NCBI RefSeq assembly: GCF_900090045.1
Contig: NC_041783.1
Span: 372,001 to 436,000 of the forward strand
DNA: 64,000 bases
Direction of reading: 5' to 3'
Source: Plasmodium malariae
Lineage: Eukaryota; Apicomplexa; Aconoidasida; Haemosporida; Plasmodiidae
In this document: piece after piece, positions 1 to 13,616 of the stretch
Layout: each line of letters starts with the position of its first letter
Numbering within the stretch: position 1 is the stretch's first letter
Translations under genes and position numbers: made by a program
Notes under the pieces: generated by a model
Databases searched by the model: none
What the model was told of the DNA's origin: nothing
The model's input: the letters and a program-made list of their open reading frames with translations, nothing else

Positions 1-3000
1 TAATTATTTTCATTCATATTATTAGCAGCATGCATATTGGAGTTATTAAAATGATTAAACATATTCCTATTTCCTTGATTCACATGATTATTATTATATG
101 GAATTTTTAAAGTTCCACTATTATTACCTGAATTGTTCATAAAATGTTGATCAACCGAGGGATTTAAATTCATTGGACCATTATGTTGTTGCAATTGAGG
201 GGGAGGAGAAGGAATTACAGAACCACATGGTATAAAATTATAAGGATTCATATTCATGTTACCATTTTTTTGAGATCCAATGCCATTCGCTCCTATCATG
301 TTATGGTTACTATTACCAAAGGAACCATAAACAGATGGTAGTGGTTGAGGAAATGGCATTTCATGATGAACACTACTTGATCCTAATGTATTTGCATACG
401 GCATAGGAGCAAAAAGGGATTGCGGTAGGGACTGCTGTAATGATTGTGGTATTGATTGCGGTAGTGACTGGGGGCCTTGTAATCCATTTGGATGATTATT
501 TAACATATGCGGATGATTAAAATAAAAATTATGGTGATGCATCATAGTATTATTTAGCTGAAAATTTTGATGCGCATTATGTGGATCCATTGGATGATGA
601 TATGGAGTAGAATTTTCTGAACTGTTCATAAAACTATTGGATCTTATATTTTTCATCCCAGATATCATATTCTGATTTAAAAAATTTGATTCTGATTGGG
701 TTGTTACACTCTTTACTACACCCATTGTTGGTCCATGTAATGTTAGGTTGTTGGATATATTATTTTCATGATTACCCGTCGTATTATTGTTATTGCTATT
801 ACTTATTTGTTTCCCGCTGTTTACGCTATTATTTGCATTGTTATTAATTTTCTTCGCTTTGCTGTTGCTGTTACTGTTACTGCTTGCATTATTACTGCAA
901 CTACTGTTATTGTTATTACTGCTACTGCTATTATTGTTATTACTATTAGTAGCCTCGTTTTTATTGCTACTATTAGTATTACCCCTATCGTTGCATATTT
1001 CCATATGGTTCACATTACTACTAGGTATATTCATAATTACACTAGTGCTGCTAGTAGGTATATTTAAATTTATACTATTTGATACATTTACAGCATTATT
1101 TGCATTAGAAATATTCATGATATTACTGGCCGAATTGTTGTTCATTACATTCAATGAATTTATCATTGAGTTGGGGTTCAACATGCTATTATTTCCTTGC
1201 ACAGTCAGGTTGTTCATAATATTAGCACCTGTCACGCTCCCATATGCACTATTTGCCATATCTTGATAATAGTTATTATTCCACATTAAATTATTAAACT
1301 GTAAATTATTTTGCATATTTTTCGTTGATGGAACAAATTCAGGTGCATCTGCATTTAATGAGCTTAATGAAGATGTAACGTTATTATTAACGTTCTTACT
1401 AAACGATTTACTTGACAGCGATGGTTGTCCTTTTCCTCCTGCATTTTTCGCTTCTTGATTAGTATTCGTTTTGTTTTTATTACTTCTGTCAAAGCTGTTA
1501 CTGCTTCTTTTAATGCTATCTGTACTTTTGTTATCACTGTTTTTCTTCATTCCTCTATTACTATTGCTATTACTGTTGTTGTCGATATTGCTGCTATTTA
1601 TGCCATTATTATTGTTGTTTTTGCTCTTATCTTTATTTTTATTATTGCTATTATCTTCATCATTATTACCACTGTTCTCACCGCTGTTATTGTTGTTCTT
1701 ATCATTATTGTTATCATTATTGTTATCGTTATTGTTATCGTTATTGTTATCGTTATTGTTATCATTATTGTTATCGTTATTGTTATCATTATTGTTATCA
1801 TTATTGTTATCATTATTGTTATCATTATTGTTATCATTATTGTTATCATTATTGTTATCGTTATTGTTATCGTTATTGTTATCATTATTGTTATCATTAT
1901 TGTTATTGCTATTGTTATTGTTATCATTGTTATTGCTGTTTCCGTTACTACCTCTGCTGTCATTGTTACTGTTACTGTTACTGCTGTTATTTCCACTAGT
2001 GCCCTTATTCTCATTGTTATTGCTACCGCTAGTGCTATTATTGTTACTATTACTGCTGCAGTTATCCTTCTCGTTACTGCTGCTACTATTATTATTACTA
2101 CAACTGTTACTGCAATTGCTGCTAATACTACTGTTCTTGTTCACATTATTCATATTATTATTTTCACTAACTTCACTATGTACACTGCATGAGTTATCTT
2201 TAAAGGGGCTATGTTCATCATGATCATCTATTTTATTGCTATGGCCACCATGAGAGGTTTTGACAGTGCCCTCTGAACATCCACCATTAATATTATTATT
2301 ACTATAATTATTAATTTTATTCTTATCATTTTCTATAGTATTATTTCTTATTAAAACGTTACTCATATTATTCTTATTCGTCCATTTAGAAGAAGTATAA
2401 TTTCTTGCAATCATTGAACCACTCCTAATAATAGCATTACTATTATTTATACATCCCAAGGAGGACTTCGACGTATGATCATTCTTCCTATATTCATCAT
2501 ATTGATCATTTTGTTTATTATTGTCATTTTGATTATTTTCACTGTTCTTGTTGTATTCATTTTTTTCATTAATATTCTGTTTATTACGTTGAGATGATAC
2601 TTCATCATCTTTCTGATCTTTTTTTTCAATTTTTTCAAAATAACATTTATCTGTATCTTCTATTTTAAATCCCTCCGTACATGCACCCTCTTTACCTTGC
2701 ATATTTATCTTTTTTTCCTCACTTAGAAAAACATCAAGGTTATAAAACGAATGCATATTATTACTACCATTACTACTACTAGTAGTACTATTATTTAGTG
2801 GTTTCACGGCAGTGTTAACGCTTCTATTATTTTCACAATGACTTAGAGAGTAACTATGCATTCTCATTTCTTCACGTACATCTTGACACCTATTGTTATT
2901 ACTACTATTAATACTATAACTAACATTTTTATTGCTAATATTACTACTGCTAATATTACTACTGCTATTATTACTATTGCTAATATTACTACTGCTATTA

Positions 3001-3437
3001 TTACTATTGCAATTATTACCATTATTACTATTGCTCTTATTACTATTGATATTATTACTATTGATATTATTACTATTGCTATTATTACTATTGCTATTAT
3101 TACTAACACGATTATTTTGCTCTCCTTCATTATCTTTATTCAAAACTAAATTATTTAATATCTCCGAATTATATGATAAATTAATCGAATTACAATCTAC
3201 TGTAGATGATATATTCGATTGGGAAAACCCCTTATCCAAGTTACCGTTGAACTCCCCTTTCTCTTTATCATCTTCGTGTTCACAATTTACTAATTTCTTA
3301 TTTTCGCTATTCTTTTCCCTACATACGGTCTTATTATTATAAGGGTGCAAGTTAAGTATACCGCTCATTACGCCGTTAAATTCCGGCAAATCTTTACTTA
3401 CAATTATATCGCTTTGCATTTTGGAAAATGCGAACAT
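1..3437 (-). CDS. PAIP1-like (poly(A)-binding protein-interacting) protein, 5' part, truncated by the window edge
   Basis: I read one uninterrupted minus-strand frame from the ATG at 3437 to position 1, about 1145 codons with no stop; the C-terminus lies outside the window. The start reads [10 protein letters not shown]; a second Met at codon 7 is the only close alternative. The protein is dominated by Ser/Asn with an Asn-Asn-Asn-Asp tandem stretch at about residues 500-580, then Gln/Pro- and His-rich segments. Near residues 1089-1101 there is [13 protein letters not shown]. It resembles the PAM2 consensus (Leu-Asn-Pro-x-Ala-x-x-Phe) that binds the MLLE domain of poly(A)-binding protein. From memory, the gene next to RAD51 in P. 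falciparum is annotated as a PAIP1-like protein, which agrees. Any MIF4G domain would lie beyond the edge, so translation control through PABP is an inference. The open frame is certain; the name is moderately supported. Confidence 0.75.
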   Translation of the reverse strand, partial: MFAFSKMQSDIIVSKDLPEFNGVMSGILNLHPYNNKTVCREKNSENKKLVNCEHEDDKEKGEFNGNLDKGFSQSNISSTVDCNSINLSYNSEILNNLVLNKDNEGEQNNRVSNNSNSNNSNSNNINSNNINSNKSNSNNGNNCNSNNSSSNISNSNNSSSNISSSNISNKNVSYSINSSNNNRCQDVREEMRMHSYSLSHCENNRSVNTAVKPLNNSTTSSSNGSNNMHSFYNLDVFLSEEKKINMQGKEGACTEGFKIEDTDKCYFEKIEKKDQKDDEVSSQRNKQNINEKNEYNKNSENNQNDNNKQNDQYDEYRKNDHTSKSSLGCINNSNAIIRSGSMIARNYTSSKWTNKNNMSNVLIRNNTIENDKNKINNYSNNNINGGCSEGTVKTSHGGHSNKIDDHDEHSPFKDNSCSVHSEVSENNNMNNVNKNSSISSNCSNSCSNNNSSSSNEKDNCSSNSNNNSTSGSNNNENKGTSGNNSSNSNSNNDSRGSNGNSNNNDNNNNSNNNNDNNNDNNNDNNNDNNNDNNNDNNNDNNNDNNNDNNNDNNNDNNNDNNNDNNNDNNNDNNNDNNNDKNNNNSGENSGNNDEDNSNNKNKDKSKNNNNNGINSSNIDNNSNSNSNRGMKKNSDNKSTDSIKRSSNSFDRSNKNKTNTNQEAKNAGGKGQPSLSSKSFSKNVNNNVTSSLSSLNADAPEFVPSTKNMQNNLQFNNLMWNNNYYQDMANSAYGSVTGANIMNNLTVQGNNSMLNPNSMINSLNVMNNNSASNIMNISNANNAVNVSNSINLNIPTSSTSVIMNIPSSNVNHMEICNDRGNTNSSNKNEATNSNNNNSSSSNNNNSSCSNNASSNSNSNSKAKKINNNANNSVNSGKQISNSNNNNTTGNHENNISNNLTLHGPTMGVVKSVTTQSESNFLNQNMISGMKNIRSNSFMNSSENSTPYHHPMDPHNAHQNFQLNNTMMHHHNFYFNHPHMLNNHPNGLQGPQSLPQSIPQSLQQSLPQSLFAPMPYANTLGSSSVHHEMPFPQPLPSVYGSFGNSNHNMIGANGIGSQKNGNMNMNPYNFIPCGSVIPSPPPQLQQHNGPMNLNPSVDQHFMNNSGNNSGTLKIPYNNNHVNQGNRNMFNHFNNSNMHAANNMNENN
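1700..1935 (-). repeat. 12-bp coding tandem repeat (Asn-Asn-Asn-Asp)n
   Basis: On the plus strand this is a run of ttattgttatca/g units. On the coding (minus) strand each 12-bp unit gives Asn-Asn-Asn-Asp, so copy-number change keeps the frame. The cat/cgt variation is silent at the Asp codon third base or nearby. It lies inside the PAIP1-like gene and produces long false Ile/Val- and Leu/Ser-rich frames on the plus strand. Confidence 0.85.
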
Positions 3438-3524
3438 GTAAATATATATATATATAAAAATATATATATGTATGGAGGTATATATATATATACGTAAATA
3501 TGCGTATGACGAAAGCGAATACAC

Positions 3525-3528
<4 letters not shown>

Positions 3529-3588
<60 letters not shown>

Positions 3589-3602
3589 TTATTTATTTAT
3601 AA
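3529..3602. repeat. (AT)n microsatellite followed by (ATTT)n
   Basis: Near-perfect alternating AT of about 55 bp, then four ATTT-type units. It sits about 90 bp upstream of the PAIP1-like start codon, so it is probably in the 5' UTR or promoter. Confidence 0.9.
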
Positions 3603-5012
3603 AATACATGTGCAAATATATGTGTATACGTGCTACACGCTTCAACATGCACATATGTAACATATGTCTTCAGTTGTCTGCTTTATGCGTATTACAATAA
3701 TTAATATTTAAAATAAACAAAAATAAACAAAATGATAAATATTATATTCAACTATTACCGCACGATATTACATATATTACAAACATATGAACGTGAATAT
3801 GTTTGCAGTAATGTATATAAAAAAATAATAAAAATAAATGAAATAATAAATAGGCTCTTATAATAACATTTTATATCAAAATAATTGCTACACTAAAATG
3901 ATCACTCTTTACGAAAATTCTATCCTTTCGATGTTTTGTTTTTTATTCTTATGCTTGTATCTTGTTACATAAAATAATTGTATGTTATATATTCATATAT
4001 AAACTCAATTATTTTACCTTCTACAAATAGTACATAGTAAAAGGTAAATTTTATTTATTCACAGTATGTACTATATATAAACATATACACATATTTATAC
4101 ATATACACATATTTATACAAATACATAAACATACACATATATAAATATATGCAATAACTTTTATATCTACTTTTACTAAGAAAAAAAAATCAAAAACTCT
4201 TAATTATTCTTAACACAGGTGAATACAAATTATTAAGTTTAACATTAAGTAGATGAAAATATATAATTACATTTACATTTTCATATAAAATATTTACAAG
4301 AGAATATTGTTTTTTTTATATTACATTATTCACAATAATTGAAAAAAAAAAAGGAAAAAATATACACGGATAAATAGATAAAAATATATGTACATATTTG
4401 TATGAGAAAAAAAAAATAATAAATAAATACATATACATATTGTTTACTATCATGATGTAAAAAGTAAATGAATTAGCGCACAATTATAAGAGTCTTATAT
4501 TGTTCTATTCCGCAAAATTTTATTTACAAAAAGGTATATGCGTTTGTATATGCGTTTATGTATGTGTTTATACAGATGTTTGCATACGTGCTTGTATATG
4601 TGCATATACGTAATTTGTTAATGGGGAAATTTTAAAAAACAGAATAAAAAATTACAATAAAATAAAAGTACGAAATAAATATATATATATATGAAAAGAA
4701 CGTATAAGTGGGGTTTAAAATGATGGATTATTAATTTTGCTACAACCATAAAATAATACATGCTATATTATATAGATAATTTTGCATTTAAAAATATAAT
4801 AGTGAGTAGAATATTTAAAATGAAGTATATCTCACTTTTATACATATGTTCATGTACATTATTTAATATAAGCAACTACTTATGATATTACACACAAACA
4901 AATTATTGTATATCTAGTATGTACGTATATATATACAAATACGTCTAAGGAACATATAACAAAAATTAATATAGGAAAAGTTTACTATAAAGCCACATGA
5001 ATAGTTCAAAAT

Positions 5013-5043
<31 letters not shown>

Positions 5044-6580
5044 GCATATATTACATATGCATATATTACATATACATATATTACATATACAATATTATGT
5101 ATACGTGATGAAAAAATATTGTCGATGAAATAAAAACAATATAAAAATGAGAATTTATATAAATTTATTTACATGGAAAACACAGTACCATATATTATAG
5201 TTAGGTTCACATTATAAGTAGTGCACAAATAAATAAATATATATAAATAAGTATATATAACTATTTTATGTAATTTACCCTATAGCTGTAAAATATTTTA
5301 CAATAACATAGAAGTCTATTTAAAATACATTGCATTTAACAAAGATAATAAACAACACAAAATATAACACAAACTATTCTCCTTTCTTAAAAATAACATG
5401 AACAGAATTTTTTAAAATAATATATATTTGTAAATTCTTTCACTTAAACTTTTTCTATGTAAGGATCGTATGTGTACATAAAACATGTGTCTTATATATA
5501 ATAATTAGGTCATATAAAATTAATTAAAACTAAAATAAATTAAAAAAAATAAATATAAAAAATAGAGGGAAATAAAAATACATACATATATGCATACATA
5601 TATACATACATGAAAAAAATTAAATGTTCTATTTATTTATTTAAAATTGTAAAATCGTAAAAACATAAAATCTCCATATGTTTACGCATGTACATGCACA
5701 TATAATATATATACACGTGTCAGTATTTCCTATAAATAACTATAAAACTAAAAATTATATTTTATTATACGAATGTACGTTTGCATAAGTGGTGTAGTAT
5801 AAATTAACGATGGATATGTGTTCTGTTTATAAGTCTTTAAATATATTTGTACATGTACATATATATAATTATACGTTTTAATTATAAAATTTGCATATAA
5901 AACATACTGGCACGTGTATTGATAATTTGTTCAATATTCGGTGTAATGTCGTCTATTTCTCTCGTGTTGACAGCCGTTTTTTTGTTAAAACTATAAATAT
6001 TTTAAACCTTTTTACGTAAAAATTAAAAAAAAAAAATAATAATATAAAATACAATAATATGAAATAAAACAATAAACTTTTGTATATATATATATAAACA
6101 TAAGCGTATTCATGCAATGCTTTTCCAATCTTATGATTCTTTAAAATTATTTTTTCCTAAATAAGTTCTTCAAAGTATTTTTCAGCGTGTAAATAATACT
6201 TCTATTGCATATGTGTAAATATAATATATTTCTTTTATATTCCTCACTATATATTTTTACTTATGTTTGTCCATATAAAAATATAACGTTCAATATACAC
6301 ATAAAATACTCAACGGTAAAATGGGCAACTATATATATATATATATGTATGTGTGTATATATATACATGTGCATATGTTCTTTATAAATATATGCGTAAA
6401 CTGGAAAAACAGAAACGATATTCTTTGACAAGCATACCTTTATAAATAGGAGTGTACATATATTTAATCATCAACATGTTACAAAATTATTTTTTATGTA
6501 CTATAACAATATGCGTCTTAACACGAGTTTAACACACACTTACAACACTGTCGAATACTTAACACGTATATATGTATAAG

Positions 6581-6611
<31 letters not shown>

Positions 6612-6694
6612 GTATAACTTAATAATTAAAAAAAGTGTGTTAAATACTTAGACTCATATACGATGTAAAACTGAATTAATCCCTATATAAATAG

Positions 6695-6726
<32 letters not shown>

Positions 6727-7811
6727 TGACAAGTTCCTTCATGCCTTTGTAGTAATTTTTTCTTGTCAAAATAAATAAGATATGTTTTCAAGCATAATAA
6801 ACATGCAAACATTAGAACATATAGAATATATACAAACACGTTAATACAAAATATTTTAAGCAAGTAATAAACATATAATATGTGCGTAAATAATCAAATT
6901 CCGTTAATTGTTCCTATTTCATAAATATAAAAATAAATAAATAAATGAATAAAAAAAAAAAAAGAAAAAAGTATAATTATTACATATATATACATACACT
7001 TATAATATGTAATACATTAAATATATTGTATAATGAATAATTATATAATACTATATTATCTACATTTCATTGGGCATATAATTTTTTATATGTAACATAA
7101 ATAATTACTTATTTTAAGAAAATATACATATTTTATATATTCCTTTGCAGTCTATATATTGATAATATATTTTTAATATAATAATTAACATATACATAAG
7201 TGTATTTAAATGGATAAATATATATTATTTGTATATACATAAATTTTTTTCCACTACATGTATATATATATATATATATAAATATATATACATTTGTGCT
7301 TTTTTATTACTTATTTTTCGCCTTCTTCGTTTTTCACCTTTATTTACTGATTATTTATGTTTCAAAAATTCTCTATAAAATTTTCGTTTTTCTTTTCCTT
7401 TATATCGTAAAATGTATACAATTAATATATATATACATACGTATTATATATAAATATATGTATAACTGTGGGGTTTAAAATTTTTGTTTTTTATTATATA
7501 CATATATATATATTTTTTTTTGTTCCATGTATTTTTTATAAATAATATATATAAATATATATAATATATAAATGTATATAATATATAAATGTATATAATA
7601 TATAAATATATATAATATATAAATATAAAATTAAAAAATATATATATATATTTTATTAACAAATTTACATATTTATTAAATACATAAAAATATTCATTTT
7701 TGAATATTTAATTTTTGCCTGAAAAATTTTTATATTGCAAAATATTTTACAATCTCATATAAAAGAAATATGCATAATATATATATATATGTATATATAC
7801 ACTTAAATATT

Positions 7812-7843
<32 letters not shown>

Positions 7844-7900
7844 AATTATAGGTTAATCATCGTATATATACATGACTATTTTTACAATATATTATGTATT

Positions 7901-7947
<47 letters not shown>

Positions 7948-9608
7948 TTATGTACGTATTTATATATAACATTAATTTTTACTATCATTAATATATATAT
8001 ATGTATATATATAATATGTATATATATATATATAAATATATATGTATAATGTATATATGTATATATGCATATGTGAACATAATATTATATATAAATGTAA
8101 AAATGTATTAATAAAAGTGCATGTAATAATATTAAATTATCATTCAACTTATTGTGCACGCTTATTTTTGAAGTACAAATTTTTTTGTCCTTCTATTTAT
8201 ATTATCTTGAAGTAATATGAAAAAAAAAAAGAAAAAATACTTTTAAAATATTCTTTATAAGAGAGCATATTACATTTATTTCGAATGCTTTCATCCGTAG
8301 TAAAAAAAATAAAATAAAATAAAATAAAATAAATAAAACTATACAATTAAATAAATTTATAAGCCTTTTGAAAATGTTTTGTGTTATATCATTCAAATAA
8401 GCGCAGAATATATATAATATATCAAACGTTTCTGTAAAAAAATAGTAAGTATAAATGTATATACTTATTAATGATATCATATGTAATTATAAATACAGTA
8501 ATGAAAAAATTAGTATAATTAAACAAAACGTATATATTGAAATACATACATATACTGTACACAAAGCGTATGTATTATATATAAGCGGCATTTTAAGTCA
8601 TCAAGCATGAAATAACTCTTTTTGTGCAAAGATTAGCGTATATGCATGTATACATATATATACATACGTGTGTATTATAATGAATGTATTTTCTTACCTT
8701 TTTTCATGTACGAATATTTTATTAATAGCATTTTTATTACATATACACAAAAAAAAAAAAAAAAAAAAAAATTCTTATAATAATGTTAAAAAAGTATATA
8801 TAAAGATTTTTTACTAAAAAAAAAAAAAAAAATACGTTAATTTCCATTGTATGTTCATATTTTTTGCTTCTTTATTTTTTAATTTAAATATTTGTTTTAA
8901 CATTTTATTTTGGAAAGGTAATAACATTTTCCGAATATTTTATTTCCTCCTGTAAATTTATTGTACTACCCTTTTTGCAATTTTCTAATGGGCATTATTA
9001 TCCCCAATAAAATGCATATACACATGAAACAGCCTTCATTTATCCTTTTTTTTTTTTTTTTCGTACTTTTATAAATTTAAATAGCATAAAAAAAAAAAAA
9101 TGTTTTGATTACAGCTAAATACTCGAAATGAATTAACTTTTTTTTAACTTTACAAATGATATCATAATAAAATATTTCTTATTGCATGTTGTACTATTAT
9201 CATGAAAAGGGAAGAAAAAATTAGGTATCCTTTTTGTGTACGCATATATGTATAAATATGCTTATTTATATGTATACATACACACATCTGTACAGATGTG
9301 TACGTTTAACACATTGAACTAAGAATAGGTTGCTCCATTACAATGTATATTTATTGCACTTTTCTGTTATTATGTTCTTTCTATATATTACTTTATTAAT
9401 AATGTTATTACAACCAAAAAATGAGGGGTGGAAATGTTTTAATGTTATTAAAAAAAAAATTAATTATTAGTAAAAGATGAAGGCAAAATGGCTTTTTTTC
9501 TTTTTTATTTCATGTATAAAACAAACAAACATTAAAGTTTTTGTGTGTATAATCCACTTTTCATTTTATTTTATTTTACTTTTTTTTTTTTTTTACTTAA
9601 AAGAAGAA

Positions 9609-9646
<38 letters not shown>

Positions 9647-9924
9647 AAAAAAAACAGATAATTTATAAGCATAAAAATTTTACATAAAATTCAAAGTTAT
9701 TTTTGTTATGAAATACATATAAAATGAGCTACTTGAACAACTGTACAAATATGCATTAAAAATAATTATTACATAAATATTTATATATATATATATATGT
9801 ACACACATATATATGAATTTTATATGTATGCATAAATTCGCTTCTATAAATAAAAAGATACTAATTTGTGCAAAAGCCCAAAGAGGAACAAAATTTTTTT
9901 TTATTAACATTATATATACATAAA

Positions 9925-10190
9925 TATATGTATATATGTATATGTATATATGTGTATGTTTATATGTATATATGTATATGTTTATATGTATGTGTATATA
10001 TGTGTATATGTATATATGTATATGTATATATGTATATGTATATATGTATATGTATATATGTATATATGTATATATGTATATATGTATATATTTATATGTA
10101 TTTATGTATGTATATGTGTATACGTGTATCTATGTATATATATGCGTAAATTTATGTATATATGTCTGTATGTACGTCTATATCTTTATA
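9925..10190. repeat. Imperfect TATATG/TATATGTA microsatellite at the RAD51 3' end
   Basis: A run of tatatgtata-type units about 265 bp long ends roughly 10 bp past the RAD51 stop codon. It opens several plus-strand frames coding Met-Tyr-Ile-Cys repeats, which are artefacts. It probably lies in the RAD51 3' UTR. Confidence 0.85.
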
Positions 10191-10200
10191 TAGGGCCACC

Positions 10201-11253
10201 TTACTTTTCTTCATAATCCGCTATACCCCCTTCAGTTATAGCGAATACGGCTTCTCCTTCTGGTAAAACAGGAGAATCATAAATTTTACAAATTCTACTT
10301 TCACCCCTTCCTTTTCTTAAATATAAACGCGTTTGGCTAGCATGCGCAATTATATTTCCTCCAATTGGTATTTTTTCTTGACCACCAAACATACTTATGG
10401 CATCTACTTTTGCCACAACTTGATTAGTTATTAAAACTGCAACTCCATATATATCTGCCATTCTTTGTAATCCTCTTAAAAATCTACATAGATGAGATTG
10501 TCTATTAGCTAGTTCACCTCTACCAATGTATTCAGATCTATATAAAGCTGTTGCTGAATCGACAATTATTAGAGCAAATCTCGTACCTGCCATCATTGCA
10601 CTTGCATCTACTAATAACTCTGATTGATGATCGCAATTATATGCCTTAGCATATGCTATATTGTTTAAGCAATCTGATGGATGCAAACCATATCTTTTAG
10701 CTATAGCTACAATACGTTCAGGTCGAAAAGTACCTTCTGTGTCTATCCATAAACATTTCCCCTCCCCTCCTGATTTTTCAACTGGCAATTGACATGTAAT
10801 TGCTAATGTATGACACAGTTGACTTTTTCCTGTACGAAATTCTCCAAATAATTCAGTAATTCCCCCTGTTTCTATACCTCCTTTTAATAATGAATCTAAT
10901 TGCTTTGATCCTGTTGTAAACTTTATTAAATTTTGCCTTGCATCATGATAATCAATTGCATTGCAAAAACCTGAATTACATAGCTCTTTACATGCTTTTT
11001 TTAATTTTTCCGCTTTTTGTTCACTTATACCTTTTATAGCACATAATGTACGCATAGGAGCATATGCTACACATTCTACTGTTTGTAGCCCACCTTCTCT
11101 AAGTAATTCTAAATCTCTTTTTACAAATCCTTTTGCTAATAGTTGCTCTATTTTTAATGGCCCTGAGGAAAATGGCTCATCTTCTATTTCTACTTCAGTA
11201 CTTGTATTTGAAATTTTATGGGTTATTTCTTCTTGTACGTTTGCTGGTTTCAT
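10201..11253 (-). CDS. RAD51: DNA repair recombinase RAD51
   Basis: A single-exon gene of 350 residues. It is the eukaryotic RecA-family recombinase, which coats single-stranded DNA and drives strand exchange in homologous recombination. In this parasite group that also matters for exchange between subtelomeric gene copies. The helix-hairpin-helix N-terminal domain spans about residues 35-95. Walker A is GEFRTGKS at 137-144, with the ATP-binding Lys at 143 and Ser at 144. Walker B is ALIIVD at 227-232. The ITNQVV motif at 275-280 precedes the DNA-binding loop 2 region (about 280-300, ending in PIGGN). The C-terminal [17 protein letters not shown] block is typical of eukaryotic RAD51 rather than DMC1. 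Length and ends fit the family, no key residue is missing, and base composition is less AT-rich than the flanks. The start MKPANVQEE is the first Met of the frame. Confidence 0.97.
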   Translation of the reverse strand: MKPANVQEEITHKISNTSTEVEIEDEPFSSGPLKIEQLLAKGFVKRDLELLREGGLQTVECVAYAPMRTLCAIKGISEQKAEKLKKACKELCNSGFCNAIDYHDARQNLIKFTTGSKQLDSLLKGGIETGGITELFGEFRTGKSQLCHTLAITCQLPVEKSGGEGKCLWIDTEGTFRPERIVAIAKRYGLHPSDCLNNIAYAKAYNCDHQSELLVDASAMMAGTRFALIIVDSATALYRSEYIGRGELANRQSHLCRFLRGLQRMADIYGVAVLITNQVVAKVDAISMFGGQEKIPIGGNIIAHASQTRLYLRKGRGESRICKIYDSPVLPEGEAVFAITEGGIADYEEK

Positions 11254-11649
11254 TGTTAGACATAACCAAAAAGAAAATGTACAGTATAATATAGTACAAT
11301 ATAATATACGAAAGGATAAATAAAAAATAAAATTTATTTAGAGTTCATATTTTATCCTTCGTAAAAAATTAATACGCTTAAAATTAATAGATATATTCAT
11401 ATTTTATCGGGCGTGAAGGGGTTTCTCCCTAACTCTTTTATTTTATTTTATATATATATATACTTATATATATATATATATATTTTTTTTTTTTTATCAT
11501 ATAAGGAATCATGTGTATTTTTTTTTTTCTTTATTCTACTTTTATTTCAAGAAATTTATGAATTATTTTATTATTATCAAATTGATGATAAAAGGTGTGT
11601 TAATTTTTAACTCAATTATAAATACACAATTATATATACGTATATATAA

Positions 11650-11687
<38 letters not shown>

Positions 11688-12602
11688 AAACAGATGTTAG
11701 TATATATACATGAAGTGAAATTAAAAACGTACAATTAAATAATTAAAGTACTAAATAGTATAATCAATCAAAATTAAATAAACTTGAAAAGTAAAAAGAT
11801 TAAATAAAAAATTGAAATAAAAAACATATAAGAAAACAAACAAGAAGGAAAAAGTATTTCAAAGTTCCAAATTCGATTGAATTTTTTTTTTTTTTTTAAT
11901 TTTTTGCACATTGAAATATAATTTATGCATCTTTTTGCAAAATTTTCATGTTTTTTTCTGAAAAGGATTCGTATTATTCTTAGCCGTTCATAATAATTAG
12001 TAAAAATTATGACATGTTCATGCATTTTTGGTAAAAAAAAAAAAAAAAAAGTTCAATAATTTTAAAATATTGACTTACTGAATTATGCGCTTAATGAAAT
12101 ACTGAAAAACTTCTATCGTGCATGGAAAAAATGAAAAGAAGTAAAACACGTTAACACAATGATAACGTTGTAATTTGTTAAGGATAGAATTGCTATGTAA
12201 AGCATAAAAAATAAAAATGAATACAAATGGAAGTTAAATAACTGTATGGCTACCTATGTTATAAAATTTATTCATAACGGTTGTACTGAATACGCACACA
12301 TGTATTTTATATAAAATTTAAAGTGTGCAGGATCCTTAAATGTGTATATCAAATTAGCTATCTTTATGTTTTAAATGTGTTTCTTTTAATAACTATATTT
12401 GTGTAAAAATTAGTTTTCTTTAACAAATGGAAAAGCATTGAAAAGGTGTATAATCACGCCGAGAAATTGTAATCTTATTAAGGCATATTTTAAAGGAGCC
12501 TTATTTTTTTTTTTTTGGTACTTATGTCAAGCCAAATTTGAAAGAGCTCTCATTAACTGCGGGAAAAAAGGAAAGAAAAGATGACCTTATTATATGCACA
12601 TA

Positions 12603-12790
12603 CAATCAGAAGTAATAAAATGATAAAATATTAAAATAATAAAATAATAAAATATTAAAATAATAAAATATTAAAATAATAAAACAATAAAACAGTAAAA
12701 CAATAAAACAATAAAACAATAAAACAATAAAACAATAAAATATTAAAATAATGAAATAATAAAATATTAAAATAATACAATTTTAAAATT
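12603..12790. repeat. Short-unit A-rich tandem repeat (aaaataataaaatatt / aaaacaat)
   Basis: Alternating aaaataat, aaaatatt and aaaacaat units over about 185 bp. The middle part has switched to a purer aaaacaat 8-mer array. Non-coding. Confidence 0.8.
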
Positions 12791-13014
12791 TTAAAATACG
12801 AATAGTTAAAATATCATCATATTAAAATAAATCATTTGAAAATTCAGATAATACAAAATCAAATAGTTTTCTGGTATTAATTACTATTTGTATGTGTGCT
12901 TTAATTCGTGATATTTGTTTATTCCAGTAGACCAGTTTTCTAAAAGAAGCAAAAAGGTTACTATACATGTAACTACGTGGAGATCCACAACGAGATATAA
13001 CAAAATAAATATAT

Positions 13015-13360
13015 GCAAACATATAAATGTATACGTACATATACATATATACAAACATATAATAAATACAAACATATAATAAATACATACATATAATATA
13101 TACATACATATAATAAATACATACATATAAAATATACATACATATACATATATACATACATATACATATACATATATACATACATATACATATATACAAA
13201 CATATAATAAATACAAACATATAATAAATAAATACATATAATATATACATACATATAATATATACATACATATACATATATACATACATATACATATATA
13301 CATACATATACATATACATATATACATACATATACATATACATATACATATATATAATGT
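13015..13360. repeat. TATACATACATA-type microsatellite
   Basis: About 345 bp of interleaved catatacata, acatataata and atatacatac units directly beyond the UXT-like stop codon. It is the source of three overlapping false frames on the minus strand. Confidence 0.85.
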
Positions 13361-13405
13361 ATGATGTATCATTCATGACATATGTGACATTCTTTTTTTT
13401 ATCTT

Positions 13406-13575
13406 TTACTCTTCATAAAGATTTATTTTCCTTTTCAAGAATACTATGGCATCTTCTAGAGGCATTTCTAAGTAGAATTCATATCCTATTTGTATGAAAA
13501 TTTTGTTCTTGTCTATTCTATCAAAAAAAAAAAAAAAAAAAAAAAGACATATAACGCATTCGAAAAATAAAAAAA

Positions 13576-13616
<41 letters not shown>

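Larger units (their letters stand above)
3438..10200. other. Gene-poor AT-rich flank upstream of the PAIP1-like gene and downstream of RAD51
   Basis: I see no credible gene in these 6.8 kb. Frames are short and made of poly-Tyr/Ile, poly-Phe or poly-Lys. The stretch holds (AT)n runs (about 3529-3584, 7262-7280, 7905-7943), poly-A/T tracts (about 5011-5040, 6690-6723, 8751-8770, 9610-9655) and imperfect TATATG/TACATA microsatellites. Both flanking genes are on the minus strand, so it must contain the PAIP1-like promoter and 5' UTR and the RAD51 3' UTR. No element can be placed more exactly by eye. Confidence 0.7.
11254..13405. other. Intergenic region between the UXT-like gene and RAD51
   Basis: Both neighbours are on the minus strand, so this holds the RAD51 promoter/5' UTR and the UXT-like 3' UTR. 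It contains a poly-A run at about 11650-11684, a short-unit repeat near 12600-12790 and a TATACA/TACATA microsatellite at about 13015-13360. Open frames of 184 and 162 residues over the latter are Tyr/Ile/Cys/Met repeats only. I see no gene. Confidence 0.65.

Noticed and set aside
787..2223. Long plus-strand frames rich in Leu/Ile/Val within the first 3.4 kb
   Set aside because: They are reverse-strand shadows of the Asn/Asp/Ser repeat codons of the PAIP1-like gene, which has a single uninterrupted frame on the minus strand.
12822..13376. 184- and 162-residue minus-strand frames of Tyr/Ile/Cys/Met
   Set aside because: They translate a TATACA microsatellite; residue order simply follows the repeat.
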